From: HLUCCA09 sp965277275
Lineage (GTDB): Bacteria > Pseudomonadota > Alphaproteobacteria > Rhodobacterales > Rhodobacteraceae
Direction: 5' to 3'
DNA: 64,000 bases
NCBI GenBank assembly: GCA_965277275.1
Contig: CBDICG010000002.1
Location: 2,046,001-2,110,000, forward strand
This document shows positions 18,601-26,510 of the stretch, in pieces. Numbering within the stretch: the stretch's first letter is position 1; every line of letters starts with the position of its first letter. Made by a program: the position numbers and the translations under genes. The notes under the pieces are model-generated. The model saw only the letters and a program-made list of their open reading frames with translations, made no database searches and was not told where the DNA came from.

Positions 18601-21600
18601 TCGTGAGGCCGGTCGCAAACGAGTCGGCCCCCGGCGCGTTGGTAATATCGTAGAAGGCGTCGAGGACAGAAGCGGGAGGGGCCGTGCCGACGCTTGCATT
18701 GAAGCCGATGGACGGCGCGGTCACACCGTCCGTGGCGGATACGGAGCCCGCCGAAATCGAGCCATCAACATCGCTACCGTCGGCTTGGCCGACGAGGCCG
18801 CCGACGGAATTGAACGTCGTGCCACCGTTCGAGGAGACATCGCCAAGCGCGTAGACGTCGGTCACGATACCGCCGTGAACTCCGACAAAGCCGCCGACAT
18901 ACTGGTCGATCAGGCTCGTACTTGCCGAGACATCGGGCGTGGCCGATGCGACAGTGATTTCCCCGTCGAACCCGCCAACGAAGCCACCGATCGCGATGCC
19001 GACAGGACTTGCGGCAGAGAGCGGCGTCGGATCTTCGCTGAAGACCACGCTGCTGCCTTCGGCCTTCACGTTCGTGAATGTCGCTCCAGTGACGGCGGTG
19101 GCGGTCGCTCCCACGAAGCCGCCAACAGCGCCGCCCACGTTCGATGTCACGTCGACGTTGCCGAAAGCGCGCGCCGTATCGATGGTGGTATCGGTGCTCT
19201 CGCCAATGAATCCGCCCACGCGGGCGCGGTTTCCAAGAGCGTCGACAGAAACGTTTCCAAACGCATCTGCTCCTCCCGGACTCCCACCGCCTGGCAAAGT
19301 ACCGTCTATTGAGCCACCCAAGCTCCGGCCGACGTAGCCACCGACAAACGTCAGCGTCTCGCCCTCTGTTTGCACGACTGCGTTCTCTGTGAAGACCGAA
19401 ATGTTGGCATCCGCAAAGCCGGCTTCGGTGACATCCCCGGAGTTGAGGCCGATCAATCCGCCAACGTCTGCCAAACCGCCGTCAATTTGCGCGCGGTCGC
19501 CTGACGTGCCGAGGTTGAGGCTCATCGGGCTATTGATTCCCGAACTGGCAAGATCGACGACTGATCCTGAATTGACGCCTGCGACCCCGCCGACGGCGAA
19601 CTCACCTGTGCCGCTTGCGTTGATGGTACCGTCGACAAGGGCATTCCCGATCAAACCGCTGTTGCGGCCGACTGCTCCGCCGACCTCCGTGTTGTAAGCT
19701 CCGCCGGAACCGTCGCCGATCGACACGGTGGTGATCGTCATGTCGGCGTCAACGGCATTCGTTTGACCGACGTTTTCACCGGCGACACCCCCAACAAAGG
19801 CAGCGTCGCGGAATTCGACGTCAATCGAGCCCGTGGCATGTATGAAGCCGTTCGCGTTGATGACCCCGGATCCGGCATTTAGCCCGGCGATTCCACCTGC
19901 CCTGACAAGGCCAATGTTCTGGAAACCGCCGTTGACGTCCACAACGTCGAGGTCGATGCTGTTGAGCGGTTGAACCTCGAGGATGGCGCTGTTTTCGCCC
20001 ACGAGCCCACCGATATTCAAAATCGACCCGCCAGCATCTGCGCCGACCCTGGCGTCAGTGACTGTGCTGGACACGCCGATCTCGATCAGCTGGTCCGCGT
20101 TGTTCACCGTGCCGATGACGCCGCCCAGGGAAATCGTGTCAAACGTCCCGGAGCTGTCGTTGAGGAACGTGGAAACGGTTGTGCCGGTCGCGGAAACCTG
20201 CGTCGGTGCCCCCTCCCCAGTGACGTCAATGACGCCGATCGTGCCGCCAAGCGTGGCGACAAGCGGAGCGCCAAAGACATCAACGCGTTGATCCGGCCCA
20301 CCAGTGACCGCGCCTGTACCAGCGGCCACGTTGATCACGCCACCCTGGAGATCGCCTTCCAGTTGCCCCACCACGCCGCCAAGGACGACGTCGACGTCAA
20401 AAGCTTCGACTTCGACAGTGCCGTCGAATGTCACGTTGTCGAGGCTGCCACCGGATTGAATGCCGACAACGCCACCGAGGATGGCATCCGAGAAGATAAA
20501 AAAGCCATCGGAAACGGTGCCCCCCACGGAGACGTTCTGGATATCCGTGTCGAGTGCGTTCGCAACAAGTCCACCGGCCTCAACCGCCCCCTCGGTGTCA
20601 ACGACGGCCACGCCAACATCCGACAGAGTGAGGTTCGAAATCGTGGCGCCGGTCGTGAAGGCGAAGAGCCCGGCCTGATCCTCGCGGATCATGGTGAGCC
20701 CGCTTATCTCGAAGCCGTTGCCTTCGAGGGTTCCGGTGAAATCAACGCTGTCACCGATCGGTCGGAAACCCTCGAAGCCCTCTCCGAAGTCAAACCAGCC
20801 GGCAGTTACTGATGCGTCGATATCGCTGCCGAGTTCCCAATTCGACTCGAGCAAGATGGGATTGCCGGGGACGGTAGGTGCCGATCCGGCAGATGCCATA
20901 CCTTGCAGGCCGTACACGTCGTTGATCTCGAAGGGATCAAGTGTGGAGCCGTCTCCTGCCGCGCGCAGGAACGTCGTTCCGAAACCGAGGCGAAAGTCAT
21001 TGGCTGCAAAGGATGCCGGGGTTGTCTGACGCTGAAGCCACGTTCCTCCGTTGAGAAAGAAGCGGTCGACATTGATATCACCGGACGTGATGCCGACGCC
21101 TGGGAAGATCTCCTCACCGGCAGTGATTTGCAGCGTGGCCTCGGGAAGCAGGATCGGCGCGTTGATCAGAATGTCTTCGTTGGCATTGAAGAACAGCGTG
21201 CCGTTCTGAGTGTCCGGGTCATTCGCTTCGTCGATGGCGCTCGTCACCGTGATCCGTCCGGAATCGACGCCGGTGAGATCGGTATCGACGACGAAGCTCC
21301 CGAAGCTTTCCAACCCGTTCAGAATCGAAGCCGGATCGACAACGCTGTCGGACAGCTGGCACTCTCCCGGTGCGCAGATTTCGAAGTTCTGCGGGTCGAG
21401 CAGCACGACCCCGCCGCGCCCGACCGTCGCAAGGCCCGTGAAAATCAGCTTCTTCGCGCTGGAAACCTCGACAAAGCCGCCGTCGCCCGTACCGGCAGCG
21501 CGTGCGTCTACCGTGCCCTCGAAGCTGGTGAACTCATCCGACCAGATCGCGATGTCGCCGCCATTTCCTTCGGTCAGGGCGCGGGCACTGATCGTGGCGT

Positions 21601-22708
21601 CCGCATCGATGTTCACGACATCCGATGTCGGAATTGCCGGGCCACCGGCGAAGTCTCCGCCGATGCGAATGCTGCCGCCGCCGCCTTCCAGGTCAGCGCC
21701 AATCGTTGCGCCGTCGAGATTGATGCTACGCCCGGTGATAACGATGTTCGGCCGCTCCGCCGGGCGGGGGGAGGCGTCGACAATGAGCGAGGACACGCGC
21801 TGTGATGTGCTCACTGCCCCGGTCACGTTTACCGTGCCGCCAGCGCCACCGCCGAGGATGATGCTGCCGTTACGGCCCGAAACGCTGCGCGCCTCGGTCA
21901 CGCCGGAAAGGTTGACGACGCGGCGCGCCGCGTCGCGCGCGGTCGCGGCCTGCATCTGGATCAGACCGCCATCGGCCGACACGCGCCCCGCCTGGTTGAT
22001 CAGCACTTCGGTATCGCTGTCGGACGGCATCGCGATCTGGAGGAATCCGTCGCCCGTCAGGTCGATCGTCGCCATTTCGCCGGCGCCAAAACCGATCTTG
22101 CCCATCGGAGCAACGATCGTGCCGGTGTTCTCAACCTTGCCGCCCAGCAGCGCCGCGAGGCCGCCCTGACCAACGGTGATCGTGCCGTGGTTGGCCACGC
22201 CCGCCGAGTTGCCGTTGCCCTCGAAGCGCAGACGGCCCTGCATGAATTCGTCGTCATCGGTTTGCAGCGACGACGCCACAAAGCCCTGGGCGTCAATGCG
22301 CCCGGTCGGGCCGACCACGACACCGCGTGGGTTCACGAGGTAGACGTGCCCGTTCGCCGTGATCGAGCCGTCGATCTGAGATGGCAGGCCACCCGTGACC
22401 CGGTTCAGCGTCGCGGAGTTGCTGGTGGGCTGGTTGAAGTTGACGGCATTGCCCTGGCCAACGGAAAAGCCATTCCAGTTGATGACCGCGCGGTCGCTCG
22501 ACTGGTTGACGTTAAGCTGCGTCGGCCCGGGCTGCGCGATCTGAGCTGCGCCCTGCACCACCTGCCCGCCGGTCGGCAGCCCTTCGGCAACCAGAGCCGC
22601 CGGGGTCAGAGCCGTACTGGCGGCCAGCGCGAGACGAGTGGCGTGACGGCGCTCAGAACCGGTAGTTTGCCGCAATCGACAGGGAGTCCTCGTCGTCTTC
22701 GTCGTCAT
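15665..22708 (-). CDS. TpsA-family exoprotein (filamentous haemagglutinin-like) with GLUG and MBG repeats
   Basis: This is a 2347-aa protein if ATG 22708 is used, which has GAGG eight bases upstream; the frame opens at 22732. The extended signal region (about 1-45) contains RLALAASTALTPAALVA. The TPS secretion domain (about 50-290) shows VINWNGFSVGQGNAVNF and VYLVNPRGVVVGPTG, the latter matching the NPxGhxxG motif. About 680-1315 carries many GLUG-type repeats (VGGLVG, VGGVAG, VGGFVG), and about 1500-2140 carries seven MBG-type repeats of 85-95 residues, each opening like TTLDQTKTYGDAEFAL. The C-terminal 200 residues are helical with a cysteine pair (about C2212/C2226). It overlaps the TpsB gene by 56 bases and is probably a surface adhesin exported by TpsB. 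No CdiA toxin module or immunity gene is seen. Confidence 0.93.
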   Translation of the reverse strand: MTTKTTRTPCRLRQTTGSERRHATRLALAASTALTPAALVAEGLPTGGQVVQGAAQIAQPGPTQLNVNQSSDRAVINWNGFSVGQGNAVNFNQPTSNSATLNRVTGGLPSQIDGSITANGHVYLVNPRGVVVGPTGRIDAQGFVASSLQTDDDEFMQGRLRFEGNGNSAGVANHGTITVGQGGLAALLGGKVENTGTIVAPMGKIGFGAGEMATIDLTGDGFLQIAMPSDSDTEVLINQAGRVSADGGLIQMQAATARDAARRVVNLSGVTEARSVSGRNGSIILGGGAGGTVNVTGAVSTSQRVSSLIVDASPRPAERPNIVITGRSINLDGATIGADLEGGGGSIRIGGDFAGGPAIPTSDVVNIDADATISARALTEGNGGDIAIWSDEFTSFEGTVDARAAGTGDGGFVEVSSAKKLIFTGLATVGRGGVVLLDPQNFEICAPGECQLSDSVVDPASILNGLESFGSFVVDTDLTGVDSGRITVTSAIDEANDPDTQNGTLFFNANEDILINAPILLPEATLQITAGEEIFPGVGITSGDINVDRFFLNGGTWLQRQTTPASFAANDFRLGFGTTFLRAAGDGSTLDPFEINDVYGLQGMASAGSAPTVPGNPILLESNWELGSDIDASVTAGWFDFGEGFEGFRPIGDSVDFTGTLEGNGFEISGLTMIREDQAGLFAFTTGATISNLTLSDVGVAVVDTEGAVEAGGLVANALDTDIQNVSVGGTVSDGFFIFSDAILGGVVGIQSGGSLDNVTFDGTVEVEAFDVDVVLGGVVGQLEGDLQGGVINVAAGTGAVTGGPDQRVDVFGAPLVATLGGTIGVIDVTGEGAPTQVSATGTTVSTFLNDSSGTFDTISLGGVIGTVNNADQLIEIGVSSTVTDARVGADAGGSILNIGGLVGENSAILEVQPLNSIDLDVVDVNGGFQNIGLVRAGGIAGLNAGSGVINANGFIHATGSIDVEFRDAAFVGGVAGENVGQTNAVDADMTITTVSIGDGSGGAYNTEVGGAVGRNSGLIGNALVDGTINASGTGEFAVGGVAGVNSGSVVDLASSGINSPMSLNLGTSGDRAQIDGGLADVGGLIGLNSGDVTEAGFADANISVFTENAVVQTEGETLTFVGGYVGRSLGGSIDGTLPGGGSPGGADAFGNVSVDALGNRARVGGFIGESTDTTIDTARAFGNVDVTSNVGGAVGGFVGATATAVTGATFTNVKAEGSSVVFSEDPTPLSAASPVGIAIGGFVGGFDGEITVASATPDVSASTSLIDQYVGGFVGVHGGIVTDVYALGDVSSNGGTTFNSVGGLVGQADGSDVDGSISAGSVSATDGVTAPSIGFNASVGTAPPASVLDAFYDITNAPGADSFATGLTTVELQDTDFTQSVIASLGAANWAPGAPGLYPQLYAIDAVIFADPDDVTITFNDAPPALTGTTQGGPGLYVFDDSLDTIDLTSVFDVLVPPDTQANPVPYDLTAPPGTATSDLGITYDVIYGVADYLINPAPLEITTLDQAKEFGDDAFALDETETVGWVVSLGTLVAGDITDVTLDSLGELPDADAGDYAIDAVGANGPGVTNYVITFVEDGILTVTQRDMDIFIDTLDQTKTYGDSGFALAETEDEGWVFVGDPGFVGSDGISTIELSSVGEDVTAPVGTYDIAVGDITGIGLENYNITVNPVGDLTVVPLAIDLTITTLDQEKTYGVDFGLNEAEGIGWTQTGGGFINGDTLTGVSLTSTGTDITAPVTEINGPYAIGVAGLQGSGIENYVINFANEGELTVLRAPLEITTLDQNKLFGDAEFALAETEGAGWAITSGALLNSDTLATVELSSTGEDAAAPVGTYEILAGETTGTGLGNYAIDFVLNGVLTIDPRSLTIALTTLNQTKTYGDAEFALAETEGLGWEITDGAFAPGDGVDLIPLASAGEDPTAGIGDYTIFQDGELVGTGLSNYEIEVVPTGELTVVQREIDLTITTLDQTKVYGTAGFSLNENEGIGFTITGDGEFVNGDGLTGVALSSEGEVQEAIVDEYAITAAPVGNGVDNYSFNIVNSGELDVTRAPLTIIANDQTKTEGESFTFEGTEFTVEGLLPLNDDAVLFASLSSDGAAQEAEAGDSTILISDPVGRGLGNYAETLVPGTFTVAAVESERPDVIIPPNQPNLPDLGDATIGDGGGGLSLGGGIVSAPGATATQTGAQSIQVAESVLAVIDRASSDLQATVETCRETDQAVTDFLGCVSDALESFSATLDPATLDLPQELASVSAAVIVARQGVDAARARAQSRLAGVTDPAVRRQIELDAVAEARTAIQTAEVEVTKAIGLLRADDPELASVYREQANTVVAALNSVEVELQRAVGL
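16290..18210 (-). repeat. Seven tandem MBG-type repeats within the tpsA-like gene
   Basis: Each unit encodes 80-95 residues beginning with a strand such as TTLDQTKTYGD, an aromatic centre (EGxGWxIT) and an ending such as GLxNYxIxxxxxGxLTV. The seventh unit is diverged, and a degenerate eighth may precede the first. They are protein-level repeats; DNA identity between units is patchy, which points to an old expansion. Confidence 0.85.
18770..20660 (-). repeat. GLUG-type repeat region within the tpsA-like gene
   Basis: At least ten copies of a short VGGhhGxNxG-like motif (examples: IGGLVGENSA, VGGVAGENVG, VGGAVGRNSG, VGGLIGLNSG, VGGFVGVHGG) recur at intervals of 40-70 residues, a pattern expected of a beta-helical stalk. 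Confidence 0.8.
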
Positions 22709-24401
22709 CTCGCGTTCCTCTTCCGTACTCAATCCTTACAGAGGTGCTCGAAAACCTCGGAGTGATCTCGTAGAAAATATCCAGTCCGACACCGAAGGCT
22801 GACGCGGACGTTTCGTCTGTCTCGTCGTCGACCGGTTCCTCGCGGAACACGGCTCCGGTGGCGGCAAAGGCATAGGGGCTCAACGTCAACGGCCTGTCGC
22901 TGGCGCTCATGGTGAAGGGGCGGGCAAACTCGCCACGGACCACCCAGCCACTGTCCCCGGTCAGCGTACCGGCCGACAGTGGAGACAATTCGCGGGATGA
23001 GGCGAGGCCCATTTGCTCGGACGTTGCAAGCGGCTCGCCGAACGACGTCTGCACGCGGCCATTGACCGTCAGCAGGAAATCCTCGGCGAGTGCCGTGCGG
23101 TAGCGTCCGGACAGCTGGAATTTCGTGAAATCCGCGTCCGTGCCCGGACGGGACAGCGGCGCATCGTCCTCGCCGACATCGTCGGCAGAGCGCGCGCCAA
23201 AGGCATCGAGGCCAAAGGACAACTCGCCTCCAAGCTCAAGCGCGGAACTGTTCTCGAAGAGCCAGAACGCATCGGCAGACAGCCGCGCGATCCGCAGCCT
23301 GTCTTCGTAGATGCGCTCGGTCCCGGATTCCGTGTCGATGTCGAGCACGTCATTCTGGACGTCGAAAGCGAGCTGCGTGGTCAGGTTGAACGTGCGCGAG
23401 CGTACCCAAGGGTAGAAAAGCCGCGCCGATACACGTGAGAAGTCACTTGGCAGGTCCGGGCCATCGCCCTGGCTGTTGGTCTGGCTGTTCGTGCCTTCGA
23501 GGTTGAAGGTCAGGCCGTCATTGCCAAGCGGCACCACGGCGCCCGCGGAATAGGTCAGCAGGCGCGGATCGTCGAAGAGCTCGGCGTCGGGATGGAATGA
23601 AAGCCTGCCGTAGATCGACTCGCCAAACCCAAGAAGGCCATTCGCCTCGACGCCGAAGTCGAGCTTGTAGTTGCCCAGGGAATCCGACAGCGAGTTGTCG
23701 AAGCCGACAAAGCCGGTCAGGCCTCGGTACTCCGGATCCAGAATGATGACGGTGCCGCCCGGCTCCGCACCGGCCTGCAGGGCCGAGCCCAGCGCCACGC
23801 CGTACGTATCGCCCGCCAGAAGAATGCGCCGCTCAAGCTCGTCTTGCTGGATCAGGCGTTCGCCGACGAGCGGCTCTGTAAGCCCTTCGAGACGGGGGCG
23901 GATGTTTTCGGGCACGTTGCTGGTGTCGACCTGCTCGACAAAGCCGCTCACCACGTTCAGCCGCAGCACGCCGCCATCGCGGAGCTGTTGCGGGGGCAGG
24001 ACGACACGGGTCAGCACAAACCCTTCGTTGACGTAGGCCGCTTCGAGTGCGGAGGCGCCTTCGAAGAGCTCGGAAGCAGGGATTCGCCCCCGCGTCAGGC
24101 GTTGGCGCAGGGCTTCTGTCTCGACCCGAAGCTCGGGGAGCGTGCCTTCTACGACGACGTCGCTGATCTGGATCGAGAGGTTTTCCGCCCCCGGCGGCGC
24201 GGCCAGCCCGGGCTCACCGGAGAAGACCAGAGATCCCTGCAGGCGTTGCTGTGGCGGGGCAAAACTGCCCTCCGTCACCTGGCTCGCGGTTTGCGCAATG
24301 GAAATGCCTGAACCTGCGGCGACCAGAAGGGCACACGCAGCTACGCTTGCGATCAATCTATGCCGCGTCTTGAGCGGCCTAATAGTCTGAATCAAGGCCA
24401 C
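22653..24401 (-). CDS. TpsB-family outer-membrane transporter (ShlB/FhaC/HecB type)
   Basis: This protein of about 582 aa has an N-terminal signal peptide (ending near GISIAQ), two POTRA-like domains (about 70-215) and a 16-strand-type barrel ending in the aromatic residue F (ANYRF), as expected for BAM-assembled barrels. It would export the TpsA encoded immediately downstream. The start is uncertain: GTG 24401 opens the frame, but a GGAGAG lies better for TTG 24395. In the loop that normally carries VRGY, the sequence reads SEQMGLASSRELSPLSAG before TLTGDSGW, so the flanking motif is in register but VRGY is replaced by LSPL. Its 3' end overlaps the tpsA start, implying coupled translation. 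Confidence 0.92.
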   Translation of the reverse strand: MALIQTIRPLKTRHRLIASVAACALLVAAGSGISIAQTASQVTEGSFAPPQQRLQGSLVFSGEPGLAAPPGAENLSIQISDVVVEGTLPELRVETEALRQRLTRGRIPASELFEGASALEAAYVNEGFVLTRVVLPPQQLRDGGVLRLNVVSGFVEQVDTSNVPENIRPRLEGLTEPLVGERLIQQDELERRILLAGDTYGVALGSALQAGAEPGGTVIILDPEYRGLTGFVGFDNSLSDSLGNYKLDFGVEANGLLGFGESIYGRLSFHPDAELFDDPRLLTYSAGAVVPLGNDGLTFNLEGTNSQTNSQGDGPDLPSDFSRVSARLFYPWVRSRTFNLTTQLAFDVQNDVLDIDTESGTERIYEDRLRIARLSADAFWLFENSSALELGGELSFGLDAFGARSADDVGEDDAPLSRPGTDADFTKFQLSGRYRTALAEDFLLTVNGRVQTSFGEPLATSEQMGLASSRELSPLSAGTLTGDSGWVVRGEFARPFTMSASDRPLTLSPYAFAATGAVFREEPVDDETDETSASAFGVGLDIFYEITPRFSSTSVRIEYGRGTRDDDEDDEDSLSIAANYRF

Positions 24402-24556
24402 TCTCCGCAGATGCCCGACGCTCCGTCAATTCCTTAACAGAGGGTAAATAAAAAACATAGCTTCCGTGGACGGCTGATACGTCAAATTGGATTGGCCGGT
24501 GTGTTCTGGTCACTGTGACGCGGTTGAAGAGCGCGGCGCGTTCCGCTGGCGCGGCC

Positions 24557-26017
24557 TCAATCCGCCTCGGGCGGGCGGGCCGCGGCGAGGAGGCCATCGA
24601 CATCGATGTGGGTCTCCATGTGATCGGCCAGTGCGTCGAGCGTGGCTTCGACGCGCGCTCCGTATGCCGCCCCGCCGCGCTGGCCGTGGCCCGCGAGCCA
24701 GGCCGCGCGAAAGGCGTCATCGGCAAACATCCCGTGCAGATAGCTGCCCGCGACGTGCCCATCCGCGCTGAGGGCGCCTTCCGCAGCACCGTCGATATGC
24801 GCAAAGGGGCGGCTGCAATCCGCTCCGGACGTGCGGCCGATGTGGATCTCGTAGCCGCTGAACGCCACGCCCGTTGCGGCATGAACGGCGTTCACCCGGG
24901 TCAGCGCCTTCAAGGGGGTCATCTCCGTCTCGATGTCGAGCAATCCCAGCCCACGTGTCTCTCCCGGCGGCCCCTCGATCCCTTCGGGATCACGCAAGAC
25001 CCTGCCCAGCATCTGATAGCCGCCGCAGATTCCCAGCACCCGCCCGCCCCGGCGCACATGGGCCGCGATGTCGACGTCCCAGCCCTGCGCGCGCAGGAAC
25101 GCGAGGTCCCCACGGGTCGATTTCGTACCGGGAAGGATCACGACATCCGCGTCAGCGGGAAGGACGCGCCCGGGCCCGAGCATGGTCAGGCGCACGGCGG
25201 GTTCCTGTGCCAGCGGGTCGAGATCGTCGAAGTTGGCGATCCGGGACAGTGCCAGGCACACGATATGCAAGCTGCCGCCGCCGGGGGCGTGCTCGAGGTC
25301 GAAGGCGTCTTCGGCGGGCAGCCGCCAGGCATCCGCGAACCACGGCAAAACACCGTAGCCGCGCCATCCCGTGCGCTGGGCGATCGCGTCGTAGCCATCG
25401 TCAAAGAGCCGGGGATCGCCACGAAACCGATTGATCAGGAATCCGGTGATCTGGGCGGCGTCCTCCGGATCCAGCACGGCCTTGGTGCCGACGATCTGCG
25501 CGATCACCCCGCCGCGGTCGATGTCTCCCGCAAGGATCACCGGCACGTCCGCGGCCCGCGCGAAGCCCATGTTGGCGATGTCGTTGCGGCGCAGGTTGAT
25601 CTCCGCCGGGCTTCCGGCCCCCTCGACGAGCACCAGCGCGTGCCGCCGGCAGAGCCGCTCGAAGCTGTCGAGCACCGCGGCGAGCAGGCGGGGCTTCAGC
25701 CCGAAATAGTCGCGTGCCTCCGCCGTTGCGAGCCGCTGACCCTGCACGACGACTTGCGCGCCGGTGTCTGTCTCGGGTTTCAGCAGCACCGGGTTCATGT
25801 CCGTGTGCGGTGCCAGACTGGCGGCCATCGCCTGGAGCGCCTGCGCGCGTCCGATTTCGCCGCCATCCTCCGTCACCGCCGCATTGTTCGACATGTTTTG
25901 CGGCTTGAACGGCGCCACGTCGATCCCGCGCCGGTTCGCCGCCCGGCACAGGCCCGCCACGAGCATGGATTTGCCGACATTCGAGCCGGTGCCCTGAATC
26001 ATCAATGCGCGCGCCAT
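24557..26017 (-). CDS. cobQ: Cobyric acid synthase
   Basis: This 486-aa protein is the usual length for the family. It makes cobyric acid by ATP-dependent, glutamine-driven amidation of four side chains of adenosylcobyrinic acid a,c-diamide in the cytosol. The N-terminal synthetase domain has the P-loop-like GTGSNVGKSMLVAGL followed by FKPQNMSNN. The C-terminal class I glutamine amidotransferase domain has the nucleophile in LGICGGYQMLG and the histidine in SYLHGMF. The start ATG 26017 gives the canonical MARALMIQGTGS opening. No other cobalamin biosynthesis gene is in the window, and the nearby riboswitch lies on the opposite strand, facing away. Confidence 0.96.
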   Translation of the reverse strand: MARALMIQGTGSNVGKSMLVAGLCRAANRRGIDVAPFKPQNMSNNAAVTEDGGEIGRAQALQAMAASLAPHTDMNPVLLKPETDTGAQVVVQGQRLATAEARDYFGLKPRLLAAVLDSFERLCRRHALVLVEGAGSPAEINLRRNDIANMGFARAADVPVILAGDIDRGGVIAQIVGTKAVLDPEDAAQITGFLINRFRGDPRLFDDGYDAIAQRTGWRGYGVLPWFADAWRLPAEDAFDLEHAPGGGSLHIVCLALSRIANFDDLDPLAQEPAVRLTMLGPGRVLPADADVVILPGTKSTRGDLAFLRAQGWDVDIAAHVRRGGRVLGICGGYQMLGRVLRDPEGIEGPPGETRGLGLLDIETEMTPLKALTRVNAVHAATGVAFSGYEIHIGRTSGADCSRPFAHIDGAAEGALSADGHVAGSYLHGMFADDAFRAAWLAGHGQRGGAAYGARVEATLDALADHMETHIDVDGLLAAARPPEAD

Positions 26018-26147
26018 GGCCCTGCTCCGGCTGCCTGAGTGGCAAGGTGTCTGGCGCGTGTCACAGCCGCAAGCCGATAGATGTGACGCGCGCGACAGCC
26101 GATGCGTCGTTTTTCGGGATTGCGTGGCAGGGTGCGCAGGCGCATCA

Positions 26148-26354
26148 TTTCGGTGACGGTGCCCGGGGTGCAGCAGCATGCCGGGCTTAAAACGGGAACA
26201 CGGTGCGGCGGACCCCCGCCAAGGCCGAGACTGCCCCCGCAACTGTAAGCGGCGAGCGCCCTCCGAACGACGCCACTGGAGCCTTCAGGCCCCGGGAAGG
26301 CTCGGCGGACGCCCCGACCCGCGAGTCAGGAGACCTGCCGTTGTCACACCGAAA
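26148..26354 (+). ncRNA. Cobalamin (adenosylcobalamin-type) riboswitch
   Basis: The outer helix P1 can form between TTTCGGTG (26148-26155) and CACCGAAA (26347-26354). Between them lie the conserved core pieces in the right order: GGGAACACGGTGCGG, CTGCCCCCGCAACTGTAAGC, CCACTG and the B12 box GAGTCAGGAGACCTGCC. It is transcribed rightward and ends 33 bases before the ATG at 26388, whose AGGAG lies in the likely expression platform, so control of translation initiation is plausible. It does not lead into cobQ, which is on the other strand. Confidence 0.93.
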
Positions 26355-26387
26355 CCCGGGCGGGGTGTCCGGCACAGGAGCGACGCG

Positions 26388-26510
26388 ATGACGTATTTCA
26401 GTTTGGCGACCGGCGGTAGATCCACGCCCCCCCTGCGATTGCGCGCCGCGCCCGGCCTGACCGCACACCCGACCCATGCGCGGAGGGCGCGATGGACCTG
26501 CAACCCCTGA
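26388..26510 (+). CDS. Possible 40-aa leader peptide or gene remnant after the riboswitch
   Basis: An ATG at 26388 has a good ribosome binding site (ACAGGAG, seven bases upstream) directly behind the cobalamin riboswitch. The frame codes for 40 residues (starting MTYFSLATGGRS) and stops at 26510, overlapping the next ORF by 19 bases. The composition is Arg/Pro/Ala-rich after the first ten residues, and no family is recognised. It could be a short coupled leader, or the start of a former B12- or cobalt-related gene that has been frameshifted. It does not look like CbtB. Confidence 0.35.
   Translation: MTYFSLATGGRSTPPLRLRAAPGLTAHPTHARRARWTCNP

Noticed and set aside
15665..22708. TpsA as a contact-dependent inhibition toxin (CdiA)
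   Set aside because: No VENN-like pretoxin boundary, no variable toxin-like C-terminus and no small immunity gene downstream; the gene ends in a terminator.
24557..26354. Control of cobQ by the cobalamin riboswitch
   Set aside because: The aptamer is on the plus strand and cobQ runs leftward on the minus strand, starting 131 bases from it; the riboswitch RNA cannot be part of the cobQ transcript.
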